49,301 nt of DNA from Lentilactobacillus parakefiri (GTDB taxonomy: Bacteria; Bacillota; Bacilli; Lactobacillales; Lactobacillaceae): assembly GCF_002157585.1 (NCBI RefSeq), contig NZ_BDGB01000104.1, positions 1 through 49,301 of the forward strand, read 5' to 3'. Position numbers and translations under genes: made by a program. Of this stretch, positions 18,496 to 27,091 are shown piece by piece. The notes below the pieces were generated by a model. That model was not told the origin of the DNA. It saw only the letters and a list, made by a program, of their open reading frames with translations, and did no database searches. Every line of letters starts with the position of its first letter. Within the stretch, counting starts at the first letter, position 1.

Positions 18496-18975
18496 TTATT
18501 TGCTTTGCGGTGTTTTGTCCTTAGGTCGAACAATAAGGACATCACACTTAGCAGTTCGAGTCACGTAACTAGTTACTGAACCAATAATCAATCGTTCAAC
18601 GGCACTCAGACCCGTTGATCCAATCACGATGACGTCGTTGTTGTGGTCCTTGGGAAATTCACGGGCAATGATTGGTTTCGGATTGCCAAATCGGATGTGG
18701 ATGTCGACGTTTTTGACGCCAGCGTCCTCAGCTTTCTTTTGGTATTTCTTAAGCTGGTCATCGGTATTTTCAGTTAACTTGAAAACAACGTCGCCACTTA
18801 CAGCACTTCCATAAGTCTGGTTAAATTGATTTACTTCCAAAATGTTTAAAATATCCAAATGTGCATCGTTATCCCGAGCGACTTCTATTGCTCGGTTTAG
18901 CACTTTCTCAGTTGCTTTTGAGCCATCTACCGGTACCAAGACATTTTCATATTTTTGCTGTTGCATGTCAATCAC
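18496..18975 (-). CDS. Universal stress protein, UspA family
   Basis: A 159-residue single-domain USP with Rossmann-like fold. The N-terminal strand YENVLVPVDGSKATEKVLNR (about 8-27) and the ATP-binding motif GSTGLSAVERLIIGSVTSYV (about 118-137; G-2x-G-9x-G-S/T) are complete, so it is of the ATP-binding type. It is cytoplasmic; the role in stress survival is known only for the family. It is a monocistronic gene with its own terminator, divergent from lipoate ligase. Confidence 0.92.
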   Translation of the reverse strand: MIDMQQQKYENVLVPVDGSKATEKVLNRAIEVARDNDAHLDILNILEVNQFNQTYGSAVSGDVVFKLTENTDDQLKKYQKKAEDAGVKNVDIHIRFGNPKPIIAREFPKDHNNDVIVIGSTGLSAVERLIIGSVTSYVTRTAKCDVLIVRPKDKTPQSK

Positions 18976-19060
18976 CCCGTATTCGTATTGTCCTTACCTA
19001 AACTATACCATTCTCTTCGATAGTTGTAATCAATTAAAATTTTCAACCTTTTGCTTGTGA

Positions 19061-19089
19061 TTGTAATCGCTTTCCTAACGTGCTAATAT
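19061..19089 (+). promoter_or_regulatory. Promoter of lipoate ligase with overlapping cre-like site
   Basis: TTGTAA (19061-19066) and TAATAT (19084-19089) are 17 bp apart. TGTAATCGCTTTCC (19062-19075) matches the catabolite-responsive element consensus at all but the last base and covers the -35 box, suggesting CcpA control. Both are read from sequence only. Confidence 0.5.
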
Positions 19090-19127
19090 TCAAGGTGATC
19101 AACTAAATGAAAAGAGGCTGTTATTTT

Positions 19128-20138
19128 ATGTACTATTATGTCATGAAATCCAATGATATCAGACGCAATTTGGCTACTGAACAGTATTTGATGAACGAAA
19201 TCAAATTTGATGAACCGTTGCTGTTATTTTATATTGAAGGACCATGTATCATTGTTGGCCGTAATCAAAATACACTTGAAGAAATTAATAAAAAATATGT
19301 TGATGAACACGGAATCGTTGTGACCCGTCGTCTTTCCGGCGGTGGCGCTGTCTACCAAGACTTAGGCAACCTTTGCTTTAGTTTCGTGGTTGATAGTGAT
19401 AGCGAGGAATTCGGCGACTTTAAATCATTTGTTCAACCAATCGTTGATGCGCTTCACGATATGGGTGCTAAATCTGTTGAAGTTAGCGGCCGTAACGATA
19501 TTTTGGTTGATGGTAAGAAATTCTCTGGCAATGCCATGTACACCAAGGGTGGCAAGACGTTCTCCCATGGCACATTGATGCTGGACGTTGATTTATCAGT
19601 TATTCCAAAGGCACTGGATGTTCCTGAAGACAAGATTAAGTCAAAGGGAATCAAGTCGGTTAGCTCACGGGTTACCAACCTGAAACCATACTTGTCACCG
19701 AAGTATCAGGACTTAACCACCCCTGAATTCCGTGATCGTTTATTGAAAGAGTTGTTCCACATGGATGACCTCGATCAGATCAAGGACAAGGAATACCACT
19801 TAACAGATGAGGATCAAAAGGGAATCGATAAGATCTTCGACGATTACTACAATAACTGGGATTGGGTATATGGTAACTCACCAGAATTTACCGTTAAGAA
19901 GCGTCAACACTTTACTAATGGTACTATTGATGCCCGTTTGCAAGTCGATGATGGTAAGGTCTCTAACGTCAAATTCTTTGGCGACTACTTTGGCCCACAA
20001 GACTCGACGGCAGTTGCCGACAAATTAAAGGGGGTTCGTTTTGAGCGTAAAGACTTCGAAGATGCCTTGAAAGATGTTGATTTGAACCAGTACTTCACCG
20101 GAATTTCTCGTGACGATTTCTTTGATATGCTTTTCTAA
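19128..20138 (+). CDS. lplA: Lipoate-protein ligase A
   Basis: It activates lipoate with ATP and attaches it to lipoyl domains of 2-oxoacid dehydrogenases or GcvH. Family motifs are complete: the N-terminal RRNLATEQYLMN, GRNQNTLEEIN, the RRLSGGGAVYQDLGN lipoate loop (about residues 68-82 from ATG 19128), GRNDILVDGKKFSGNA with the conserved lysine, and FSHGTLMLDVDL. A C-terminal accessory domain is present (about 250-336). ATG 19128 matches the usual family N-terminus (MYYYVMKSNDI) and has AAGAGG before it. ATG 19107, seven codons upstream, has AAGGTGAT and cannot be excluded. The gene is monocistronic, closed by a terminator. Confidence 0.94.
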   Translation: MYYYVMKSNDIRRNLATEQYLMNEIKFDEPLLLFYIEGPCIIVGRNQNTLEEINKKYVDEHGIVVTRRLSGGGAVYQDLGNLCFSFVVDSDSEEFGDFKSFVQPIVDALHDMGAKSVEVSGRNDILVDGKKFSGNAMYTKGGKTFSHGTLMLDVDLSVIPKALDVPEDKIKSKGIKSVSSRVTNLKPYLSPKYQDLTTPEFRDRLLKELFHMDDLDQIKDKEYHLTDEDQKGIDKIFDDYYNNWDWVYGNSPEFTVKKRQHFTNGTIDARLQVDDGKVSNVKFFGDYFGPQDSTAVADKLKGVRFERKDFEDALKDVDLNQYFTGISRDDFFDMLF

Positions 20139-20171
20139 ACTGCTGGAATAAGGTACACTAAAACTGGTATT

Positions 20172-20208
20172 AAAAAGATAAATTCCATTCTCGAATTTAT
20201 CTTTTTTT
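20172..20208 (+). terminator. Intrinsic terminator after lplA
   Basis: AAAAAGATAAATTC pairs with GAATTTATCTTTTT around CATTCTC and ends in a T7 run. Confidence 0.8.
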
Positions 20209-20236
20209 GTTGGAATTCTGGAGGGTAAAACGTTAA

Positions 20237-20674
20237 ATGAAAAAAGAAGAAACGCAGACGATTTTCTGGGCCGTGATCTCGCTGGTGGTTTTCCTGGCAA
20301 CAACTTGGCTGATGACATTGAGCTTTATGAAACTGAAGGCACCCGCTACGGCAGGGGAGGCACTGCAGGTCACTGGGATTGCGGTTGCCTTTTACGCTGC
20401 AACATTAATTCTGGCGGCTTTGCGGGTTAAAATCAGTTATTATTTGCTGGCGGTGGTGATTGCCGTTTATTCAGTGGGCTTTGTTGGGATGATCTCAACC
20501 ATGTTTTTGAATAGTGATGCCAGTATTTTGGTGAAGCTGTTTGTATCAGCGGTTGCGGCGTTTGGAATTCTCGTGAACGTCTACTGGTATATCTTGGCGT
20601 TTAGATTAAGAGCTGCACTGCAGCACGATACATTTCAACGGCGAATCAATCGACAAAAGGGATTAAAAAGATAG
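20237..20674 (+). CDS. Four-TM membrane protein of unknown function
   Basis: The product has 145 residues and four hydrophobic helices, near 10-30, 45-62, 67-90 and 98-122, followed by a basic cytosolic tail rich in Arg and Lys. No family was recognised. A GGAGG ribosome-binding site precedes the ATG. The next gene begins within about 10 bp of this stop, so the two form a tight pair. Confidence 0.65.
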   Translation: MKKEETQTIFWAVISLVVFLATTWLMTLSFMKLKAPATAGEALQVTGIAVAFYAATLILAALRVKISYYLLAVVIAVYSVGFVGMISTMFLNSDASILVKLFVSAVAAFGILVNVYWYILAFRLRAALQHDTFQRRINRQKGLKR

Positions 20675-20683
20675 GTGACTAAT

Positions 20684-21154
20684 TTGGAAAAAGATGCAGC
20701 AAGTTTTGTTGACGACTTGATCAATGAAAAGATTGAAGGTAAATCTTTCAGTAAGAAGCTTAGCGAAATCATGAAAGACCCGGCCAAGGTGATGCAGCCG
20801 GTGTATGACTATGTTGAGGAACAACTGAATCTGGGGAAATTGGCCTATGGTGAGGTTAAAGCGTCCGACGAGGATGTCAGCTTACGACTTGAAACGAACT
20901 TAATTAATTTGCCGTTTCAAGATGCCAAAGTGATTAGTAAGATGATGCAGGATCAAGCGACGCTGCCCGTGAATGTGTACATCGTCATTGCGTCGCCGTG
21001 GGTCAATAAGTCCAGCTTACGAATTGACGAGGTGGCAAGTGCCGATGATTATGTCGGTAACGTGGCCAACTACTTGGACCAGATGAATAACTGGGTATCA
21101 GAGCATTTGGACATGGTTAAAGAAAATCTTGAAAAGCAGCCTGAAGAAAAGTAG
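20684..21154 (+). CDS. Soluble acidic protein of unknown function
   Basis: About 156 residues, with no signal peptide or TM segment. The N-terminal half is helical and charged (KEDAASFVDDLINEK-like start). The middle has a strand-rich segment (TLPVNVYIVIASPWVNKSS) and the C-terminus is helical with a charged end. No family was recognised. Start choice: TTG 20684 is 6 bp after AGGTGA; GTG 20675 directly follows the upstream stop and lacks its own ribosome-binding site. It is co-transcribed with the four-TM protein. Confidence 0.6.
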   Translation: MEKDAASFVDDLINEKIEGKSFSKKLSEIMKDPAKVMQPVYDYVEEQLNLGKLAYGEVKASDEDVSLRLETNLINLPFQDAKVISKMMQDQATLPVNVYIVIASPWVNKSSLRIDEVASADDYVGNVANYLDQMNNWVSEHLDMVKENLEKQPEEK

Positions 21155-21170
21155 GTTTATGAAAGAAGCC

Positions 21171-21199
21171 TTGATGTTTTCATCAAAACATGGCATAAT
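21171..21199 (+). promoter_or_regulatory. Strong promoter of the orphan ncRNA
   Basis: TTGATG (21171-21176) and CATAAT (21194-21199) are exactly 17 bp apart. The -35 box lies in a small dyad (TTGATG-TTTT-CATCAA). No open reading frame follows on this strand. Confidence 0.6.
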
Positions 21200-21205
21200 A
21201 CGGGT

Positions 21206-21400
21206 ATGCGATGAGTCGAGAAATCACACAGCATTTATGCTGTCGCGCAAGCGATTAATGTGAATTCGAGCGGGACACAGCTTAAGGCACAGATTTGCTG
21301 GTGTTTGACTTTAGCGGATTGTGGAATCCAAGAGGTCCATCTACTTTGGTAGGTGCCGTCATAAAGGGTTAGCTGAATAATTTCAGCTAACCCTTTTTTT
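21206..21400 (+). ncRNA. Candidate orphan small RNA (about 195 nt)
   Basis: A sigma-A-type promoter, about 195 nt without a usable reading frame, and a strong intrinsic terminator define a transcription unit. Internal structure is visible: ACAGCAT with ATGCTGT near 21227, and ACACAGC with GCTGGTGT around the middle. There is no + strand gene downstream, so it is not a leader. The size would fit 6S RNA, but I could not establish the closing stem and open bubble. It matches no riboswitch, SRP, RNase P or tmRNA motif that I know. Confidence 0.5.
21364..21400 (+). terminator. Intrinsic terminator of the orphan ncRNA
   Basis: AGGGTTAGCTGAA, loop ATAA and TTCAGCTAACCCT form a perfect 13-bp stem, followed by T7. 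Confidence 0.9.
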
Positions 21401-21499
21401 GATGCTTTGTGAAAAGTGGTTTCCGTCGTCTGTTGACCAATCACGTTTGAACAAATCCACACTTTTTCGTCTTTTCGCTTTGAATACGACAGACCAAAA

Positions 21500-21560
21500 T
21501 AGTGGGACACTAAGCAGTTTTTAGCTTATATTCCGACAGCTAACCGCTTAGTGTTCCACA
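21500..21560. repeat. Hairpin flanking the MDR gene (family F-like)
   Basis: GTGGGACACTAAGC pairs with GCTTAGTGTTCCAC (14 bp, one G-T on the plus strand) around a loop of about 25 nt. The text AAGCGGTTAG on its minus strand recurs near 45320 next to another hairpin. It lies directly after the 3' end of the minus-strand MDR gene and may act as its terminator-like structure. Confidence 0.5.
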
Positions 21561-21566
21561 CTGCTA

Positions 21567-22517
21567 TTAAATATTCAGAATGAGCTTACCAACGATATGG
21601 CCAGTTTCACTGAGCTTATGCATCTCGCGGACGTTTTCGGCGTTAAATTTTAGCTGGGTTGCAATCGGGACTTTCAGCTTTCCGGCACCAAGCTTATTGC
21701 TTAAAGCTGTGATAACGTCCTTATCGGGATGCGCATTAATCTTTTCAAATGATACACCATACTTTTGACTGAGTTCCTCGACCTGATCAGTGGTCTCAAC
21801 AATCGAAATGATTCGTCCGCCGGGTTTGACGACCTTAAAGGCGTCCAATTGATTTTGACCGCCTAAGGTATCAAAGACTAAATCAACTTCCGGTGATACT
21901 TTGGCAAAATTTTGGGTTTTATAATCAATCACTTTATCGGCACCAAGTCCTCGGACATATTTATCATTGGCAGCACTGGTTGTTGTAATGACGTGGGCGC
22001 CAATCTGCTTGGCGAGCTGAATCGCCATGGAGCCAACACCGCCAGAACCTGCTAAGATTAAAATGGTTTGGCCGACTTTGAGATGACCGGCATCGAATAA
22101 GGCTTGCCAAGCAGTTGTGCCGGCAAGTCCCAGTCCAGCAGCTTCCTGAAAGGAGACTGTAATCGGTTTGTGGGCAGCTTGGTCCGCGTCAATTGCGTAA
22201 AATTCCGCATAGGTTCCGCGATTACTTGGGGTTCCATAACCAATCACGGCATCTCCAACCTTAAAGCCGGTAACGTGGGCCCCAATCTTCGAAACAACCC
22301 CCGCCATCTCTTGGCCGAGAATAATCGGGAAGTCAAATGGATAACGCTCTTTTCGCAAACCTTTCCGGGTTTTCCAGTCAATCGGGTTAACACCAATACT
22401 GACGACTTTCACCAGGAGTTGGTCATCGTTGATGCTTGGGATTGGCATTTGCGTTTCAGTTAGTTGTTCTTTATCACCATAATCGTTAATGACGACGGCG
22501 TTCATTCGATCTGTCAT
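21567..22517 (-). CDS. NADP-dependent medium-chain dehydrogenase/quinone oxidoreductase
   Basis: A 316-residue MDR-superfamily oxidoreductase of the zinc-independent quinone reductase type. It has a GroES-like N-terminal domain (about 8-125; GVNPIDWKTRKG, PIILGQEMAGVV) and a Rossmann domain with ILILAGSGGVGSMAIQLAKQ (about 150-169). The Ala-Ser-Ala-type loop after the second strand (TTTSAANDKYV) suggests NADP(H). No zinc-binding cysteines are present. The substrate is unknown. The gene is monocistronic; the divergent neighbour is the HesB-like gene. Confidence 0.88.
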   Translation of the reverse strand: MTDRMNAVVINDYGDKEQLTETQMPIPSINDDQLLVKVVSIGVNPIDWKTRKGLRKERYPFDFPIILGQEMAGVVSKIGAHVTGFKVGDAVIGYGTPSNRGTYAEFYAIDADQAAHKPITVSFQEAAGLGLAGTTAWQALFDAGHLKVGQTILILAGSGGVGSMAIQLAKQIGAHVITTTSAANDKYVRGLGADKVIDYKTQNFAKVSPEVDLVFDTLGGQNQLDAFKVVKPGGRIISIVETTDQVEELSQKYGVSFEKINAHPDKDVITALSNKLGAGKLKVPIATQLKFNAENVREMHKLSETGHIVGKLILNI

Positions 22518-22634
22518 TTAATCACCTCGACAATATCATAACAGTTAATCAAGATTATGAAAAATCAAAAAGATTGTGCGCAATTCAATTGACATTTTGG
22601 TACAGAAGTTTAGGATGATATTAGAGGTGAGAAG

Positions 22635-22988
22635 ATGAAATTAACAATTACAGATGAGGCATTAGCCCAACTTAAGAAAGCTTTCCCAACTGAAAGCAAG
22701 CTCCTGCTCAGCTTCGATGATGGGGTTGGCCCATTTTCCAAGGTTGGGGTGTGCTCGTTGGATACTAGTTATGACGTGATTGCCGTTAATAAGGACGCCG
22801 AGGTACCAGATTATGATACCAAGCTGGCTGCCAACGTCGGCGACTGGTACTACAAGGGGTACAGCAAGACTTACCTTGATAATGATATGAAACTCGATTA
22901 TCGAAACCATCAAGTTGTTCTGAGTGGTGAAAGCGGGATCCTCGATAGTAACATTGAATTAAAAGATTTAACGAAGCAACAAGCATAA
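22635..22988 (+). CDS. HesB/YneR-like iron-sulfur cluster biosynthesis family protein
   Basis: A 117-residue soluble protein. Length and pattern (N-terminal MKLTITDEALAQLKKAF, central LLLSFDDGVGPFSKVGVCSLDTSYDVI, then DWYYKGYSKTYLDNDMKL) match the lactobacillar FeS_biosyn/HesB-like domain. The three conserved A-type cysteines of IscA are not present, so a true scaffold role is doubtful. AGAGGTGAGAAG precedes the ATG. Hairpin repeat B follows at once. Confidence 0.8.
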   Translation: MKLTITDEALAQLKKAFPTESKLLLSFDDGVGPFSKVGVCSLDTSYDVIAVNKDAEVPDYDTKLAANVGDWYYKGYSKTYLDNDMKLDYRNHQVVLSGESGILDSNIELKDLTKQQA

Positions 22989-22990
22989 TC

Positions 22991-23133
22991 AAAAAGAGTG
23001 GGGCACGAGGCGTTTTGATCCCAGAATTTAAGTAAATAATCCGGTTATTCCTGGTTTTGGGAATAACCGGATTATTTGCTTAAATGGCCGGGATCAGCCG
23101 ATTGTCGCACGTTTAATCTAGATGACAGTGGAA
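22991..23133 (+). repeat. Variable-stem hairpin repeat, unit B
   Basis: The head GAGTGGGGCACGAGGCGTTT and GATCCCAGA are followed by a 26-bp stem (23026-23051 with 23060-23085, loop TGGTTTTG, one T-G pair on the plus strand). The tail is GGCCGGGATCAGCCGATTGT, then CGCACGTTTAATCTAGATGA. The outer TGATCCC and GGGATCA can pair. It directly follows the + strand HesB-like gene. Confidence 0.85.
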
Positions 23134-23265
23134 CACAAACGAGGCCGAGACATAATTATATCTCAATCTCGTTATGGACTGTAACAGGGTTTGGAACTGC
23201 GAATATAATTTGTTGAAGCAAAGGTAATTTAAATTGGGCGCGATAAGCCAAGGAGGACGAGATAA

Positions 23266-23427
23266 TTGTTGGGAATTAGTTTACCTATTACTATATTATC
23301 CTTTGCAATGATGTTAATCGTGAAAGACAGAGACCAGAGAATCAATCAATTGTTCCTAACGATCTTCATCATTTCACTAGGGTTGGTATTTGTATCCTTA
23401 CTGACTTTTTTTAGGATGCCTGATTAA
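23266..23427 (+). CDS. Small membrane protein, 53 residues
   Basis: It is a short reading frame with a TTG start (23266; a second TTG follows) 9 bp after a perfect AAGGAGG (23250-23256), ending at TAA 23425. The product has two hydrophobic helices (LPITILSFAMMLIV and FLTIFIISLGLVFVSLLTF) joined by KDRDQRINQ. The function is unknown. The good ribosome-binding site and amphipathic organisation support a real gene. Confidence 0.65.
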   Translation: MLGISLPITILSFAMMLIVKDRDQRINQLFLTIFIISLGLVFVSLLTFFRMPD

Positions 23428-23438
23428 TGACTGCTGGC

Positions 23439-24017
23439 TTAAATCCGTTTAGCAGCCCTTTCGATTTTCCGGTAGGGCATGACCCACAGCAGCATGACAA
23501 TAAAGGTGCCGATCATGCCAAACTCGTGCCAGTAAAAGGAAACCAGAAATACCAGGACGAACGCAACCAGCGTATAAATACTCTTGGGATCACGTTTAAG
23601 CGCGGCAACCAAAACGGGAACGGTACGGTTAGCCCGCACTAAGCTGACCCGCAGGAGATTCCAAGATAAATTGATGGCAATAAATAGGAGCGTATAGAGT
23701 TGTGAGCCAAACAGGTTTTGGTGATCGGCGTCGACGATGGCAGTGGCAAATGGAACAAACGATAGGAAGAATAGCAATAATGTATTTGACCAAATCACAA
23801 AGCCGTCGATCGTTTTGACTAGTAGGAACATGTGGTGATGGTTTCCCCAGACAATTGCCAGTAAAAAAAACGAGATGGCATATGACATCAGTTCTTCGCG
23901 AATTCTCCACAATCCTTGCCAGCTGTATGACTTTGGTGCACCCAGTTCAAGGACCAGGACGGTCATAATAATTGGGATAATGGCGTCAGTAAACGCCTCA
24001 AGACGATTCTTTTTCAA
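23439..24017 (-). CDS. TMEM175/DUF1211-family potassium channel-like protein
   Basis: A 192-residue integral membrane protein with six hydrophobic segments. The signature of bacterial TMEM175 channels, RxxxFxDAI (RLEAFTDAIIPIIMTVLVLE, residues about 5-24), is complete in helix 1, with Phe and Asp at the expected places. WGNHHHMF near 60 is a second family mark. Such proteins conduct potassium as tetramers in the plasma membrane. The 3' end lies 12 bp from the convergent small membrane-protein gene. Confidence 0.85.
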   Translation of the reverse strand: MKKNRLEAFTDAIIPIIMTVLVLELGAPKSYSWQGLWRIREELMSYAISFFLLAIVWGNHHHMFLLVKTIDGFVIWSNTLLLFFLSFVPFATAIVDADHQNLFGSQLYTLLFIAINLSWNLLRVSLVRANRTVPVLVAALKRDPKSIYTLVAFVLVFLVSFYWHEFGMIGTFIVMLLWVMPYRKIERAAKRI

Positions 24018-24145
24018 GTTTGTTCCCCCTTCAGATGAATCCCTTTACTTACAGAATACAATATTTTTCTGATGAGTGGGGATTTGGTGTCTTGCATAAA
24101 ATTTCAAAATATTTCCATTAAACCGGTTACATCAATCATTTGAAA

Positions 24146-24175
24146 TTGACTTTATCCATGCCGAAAAGTTAAAAT
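24146..24175 (+). promoter_or_regulatory. Promoter of the APC permease gene
   Basis: TTGACT (24146-24151) and TAAAAT (24170-24175) are 18 bp apart, about 50 bp before the start codon. Confidence 0.55.
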
Positions 24176-24223
24176 AGAATAAGTATTTTAATCAGGAATT
24201 CATTTAACTGTGGAGGCACGTTT

Positions 24224-25630
24224 ATGTCATTATTAGCTCGTATTTTTCGCCGAGAGCAATTGGATCGCTATCTTGAGACTGATAAAAAATTCATTAAGAC
24301 CATGTCAGCCTTTGATTTAATTGCTTTAGGCATTGGTGCCGTGATCGGTACTGGTATTTTTATTCTCCCAGGGACGGTTGCGGCAACCAAAGCCGGGCCC
24401 GGTATTATTCTGTCATTTATTGTGGCAGCAATTGTCTGTTCGACTGCCGCAATGTGTTACGCAGAATTTGCCTCGGCATTGCCCGTTGCCGGAAGTGCTT
24501 ATTCATATGGAAACTTGGTCTTTGGTGAAATCATCGGCTGGGTGCTCGGTTGGGCACTGATTCTGGAGTACGTATTGGCCGTTGCCGCGGTTTCCAGTGC
24601 TTGGGGCGCCTACTTCCAATCATTTCTCGCGGGCTTTCATATCGGCTTTCCAAAGGCGATTTCCGGGCCGTTTATGCCTAGTCAGGGGACTTATGGCAAC
24701 TTGATCGCCATTATTATCGTCATCTTGATTTCTTGGATGTTAAATCAGGGGATGCGCTCATCGGTGCGTTTGAATAATATTATTGTCGCTGTAAAAATCG
24801 GCATCATTCTGTTGTTCATCTTGGTAGGCCTTTTCTACATCAAGCCTGGTAATTGGCATCCATTCTTGCCGTTTGGCTGGCATAGTGCCCATGGTGGGGT
24901 GCTTGGTGGCGCGGCTGCCGTCTTCTTCGCCTACCTTGGTTTTGATGCGGTCTCAAGCTCAGCTGCCGAGGTGAAGAACCCCAAGAAGAACATGCCAATT
25001 GGAATTATTGGGACTTTGATTGTGGCGACAATCCTTTACGTTGGGGTTTCAATTGTTTTAACCGGAATGGTGTCTTACACGAAATTAAACGTGTCCGACC
25101 CAGTTGCCTTTGCGCTGCAATTCGTTCATTTAAACTGGGTTGCCGGAATTATCTCTTTGGGTGCCCTAGCAGGGATGTTCACGATGATGGTCACCATGAT
25201 CTACAGTTCATCGCGGTTGATTTATTCGATTGGTCGGGATGGCCTGCTGCCAAAATTTCTCGGTAAGCTTGATCAAAAGGGCAGTCCCAGAAACAGTATG
25301 ATTACGATTACGATCATCATTGCTTTCATGGGTGGTTTCGTGCCTTTGGAACAACTGACCAACCTGGTTAACATTGGGACTCTGATTGCCTTTCTGTTCG
25401 TCTCATTTGGGATTATTCCCCTACGACGGAATAAAGAAATTCAAAACCACCATGGCTACCAAGTGCCGTGGTATCCAGTCCTGCCGATTGTTTCCGGTTT
25501 GTTGTGCATGCTGATGCTGTCACAATTGCAGGCTGAAACTTGGATCGCTTCTGGAATCTGGTTCGCATTTGGACTGGTGCTTTACTTTAGCTATGGGATT
25601 CGTCATAGTCAGCTTGGAAAAAATAGTTAA
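24224..25630 (+). CDS. APC-family amino acid permease (CAT-like, YfnA type)
   Basis: A 468-residue proton-coupled amino acid transporter with about 12-13 TM helices. Family marks are the helix-1 substrate motif IGAVIGTGIFILPG (about 37-50), the E in AMCYAEFASALPVAGSAYSY in helix 3 region, and FFAYLGFDAVSSSAAEVKNP (about 238-257), typical of cationic amino acid transporters. The specificity is not decidable; the CAT subgroup moves Arg, Lys, Ala or branched amino acids. GGAGG precedes the ATG. The gene is monocistronic with its own promoter and terminator. Confidence 0.92.
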   Translation: MSLLARIFRREQLDRYLETDKKFIKTMSAFDLIALGIGAVIGTGIFILPGTVAATKAGPGIILSFIVAAIVCSTAAMCYAEFASALPVAGSAYSYGNLVFGEIIGWVLGWALILEYVLAVAAVSSAWGAYFQSFLAGFHIGFPKAISGPFMPSQGTYGNLIAIIIVILISWMLNQGMRSSVRLNNIIVAVKIGIILLFILVGLFYIKPGNWHPFLPFGWHSAHGGVLGGAAAVFFAYLGFDAVSSSAAEVKNPKKNMPIGIIGTLIVATILYVGVSIVLTGMVSYTKLNVSDPVAFALQFVHLNWVAGIISLGALAGMFTMMVTMIYSSSRLIYSIGRDGLLPKFLGKLDQKGSPRNSMITITIIIAFMGGFVPLEQLTNLVNIGTLIAFLFVSFGIIPLRRNKEIQNHHGYQVPWYPVLPIVSGLLCMLMLSQLQAETWIASGIWFAFGLVLYFSYGIRHSQLGKNS

Positions 25631-25645
25631 CGAAAAATGACATGC

Positions 25646-25690
25646 AAAAAAGCTTGCGACAAAATTCTTCTTTTTGTCAGCAAGCTTTTA
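25646..25690. terminator. Bidirectional terminator between APC permease and MFS genes
   Basis: AAAAGCTTGC-GACAAAA pairs with TTTTTGTC-GCAAGCTTTT with one unpaired base. It serves both convergent genes. Confidence 0.8.
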
Positions 25691-25705
25691 TTATTGGGCA
25701 GATTT

Positions 25706-26899
25706 TCATCGATACATCACCAAACTGTGGTGCAGCGTGTTCCACAGAACAATTAGCCCCACCAGGACTAATAAAACGGCCCCGGTGGCGATGATGAAGA
25801 GGGCAGTGTACGAAGACATCTCAATCACCAAACCACCAAACAGCGGACCCAGAGCTCGTCCTGCCGATGCCCAGGATTGGATGAGTCCTTGATAACGTCC
25901 TTTGGCTTCAACCGGCGTCAGTGTGTTAACCAATGCTGGAATGGTTGGCAGTGCGGTTGCTTCACCAATCGTCAAAGTGACCATTGCCAGTACAAAAAAT
26001 GGATAGGTTTTGGCAAAAATTAAGACCACAAACGACAATGACATCAACAAGACACCGAAGAAGACTTCTAGAATCATATTTTCATGGTAACGGGAAATCC
26101 AATTAATGATAATTTGACTGACGACGATCACACCACCATTAATGGTCCAAAGGAAACTATAATTTCGTAAGGGAATCCCAATTCCGGTCATGTAGACAGA
26201 TAGATTGGAAACCCATTGCTGATACATAATCCAAATAATGAATAATGACAGGAAAAAGGCAAACAGCATGATTGCGTTATGCTTTGGTAAATTTTTGGAA
26301 GACCAGCTGGTTTTCTCTGTATCAGAAACCTTCTTGCGGGCTTTACTGGCAGCCGGATTGAATTCAAGGATAACAATTAGTAAGAAGCCAATAAACAGAA
26401 CAGTAGCGACGACAAACATTAACGTGACACTGATACTGTAAATAAACCCAACTAATGACGTCCCAATCACGATCCCCAAGTTCTGGGCAAAGTACAGCAT
26501 GTTAAAGACGTAGCGGCTGTCTTGAGATCTGATGCTGGTTCCAATCGAGTTGACGACAGCCACGTTCCAGCCGCCGGAAATACCGTTAAAAAATAGGATG
26601 ATCCCAAATGCCGGCCAGCCATGGAAAAATACCAACAAAATGAGGGTGAACGTCGTTGCGGCAACACCACCAATTAGCAGGTGATAGGGGTTCTTGCGGT
26701 CGTACAAGTACCCGCCAAGGTAACTGCCAAGAACGCTGGCAAGTGAGTTGAACAGCAGCACCACACCAATCAGGGTTAGAGAAACGCCCAGTCGATCGTG
26801 GAGATAGACACTGGTTAACGGCCAGACAAAGCTCATACCGACACTACTGAACATTGCACCAATGATCAGCCATTTTAGATTCATTTCTTTTGCGGGCAT
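25706..26899 (-). CDS. MFS transporter, 12 TM
   Basis: A 397-residue plasma-membrane transporter with 12 hydrophobic segments. MFS motif A is seen after helix 2 as GGYLYDRKNPYHLL (about 61-74), and a weaker copy (GRYQGLIQSWASAGRALGPL) marks helix 10-11. DHA1-type drug exporters look like this, but the substrate is unknown. No regulator is adjacent. A GAAAGAAGG ribosome-binding site precedes ATG. Confidence 0.88.
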   Translation of the reverse strand: MPAKEMNLKWLIIGAMFSSVGMSFVWPLTSVYLHDRLGVSLTLIGVVLLFNSLASVLGSYLGGYLYDRKNPYHLLIGGVAATTFTLILLVFFHGWPAFGIILFFNGISGGWNVAVVNSIGTSIRSQDSRYVFNMLYFAQNLGIVIGTSLVGFIYSISVTLMFVVATVLFIGFLLIVILEFNPAASKARKKVSDTEKTSWSSKNLPKHNAIMLFAFFLSLFIIWIMYQQWVSNLSVYMTGIGIPLRNYSFLWTINGGVIVVSQIIINWISRYHENMILEVFFGVLLMSLSFVVLIFAKTYPFFVLAMVTLTIGEATALPTIPALVNTLTPVEAKGRYQGLIQSWASAGRALGPLFGGLVIEMSSYTALFIIATGAVLLVLVGLIVLWNTLHHSLVMYR

Positions 26900-27091
26900 A
26901 TGGTTAACCTTCTTTCATTCGATTTTTTGCGCCAACGTCCAGTGTATCAAAAATGTGATGGGAATGGGGAAATAATTGCCATAGTAAGCGTTAACAATTG
27001 CAAGTGCTGTTTGATGGACTTACCGATTTAAATCACATATCATTAAGTTGTTGAATGAAGTGTTGGATTTGTTAAATAGGAGGAATTATAT

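Noticed and set aside
21300-21400. T-box-like text (GGTAGGTGCCGTC before a terminator) suggesting a T-box riboswitch
   Set aside because: The core T-box sequence is incomplete, stem I marks are missing, and no plus-strand gene follows.
21235-21510. A 91-codon minus-strand reading frame across the ncRNA
   Set aside because: It starts at GTG without a ribosome-binding site and reads through the perfect terminator palindrome; the plus-strand promoter and terminator explain the stretch better.
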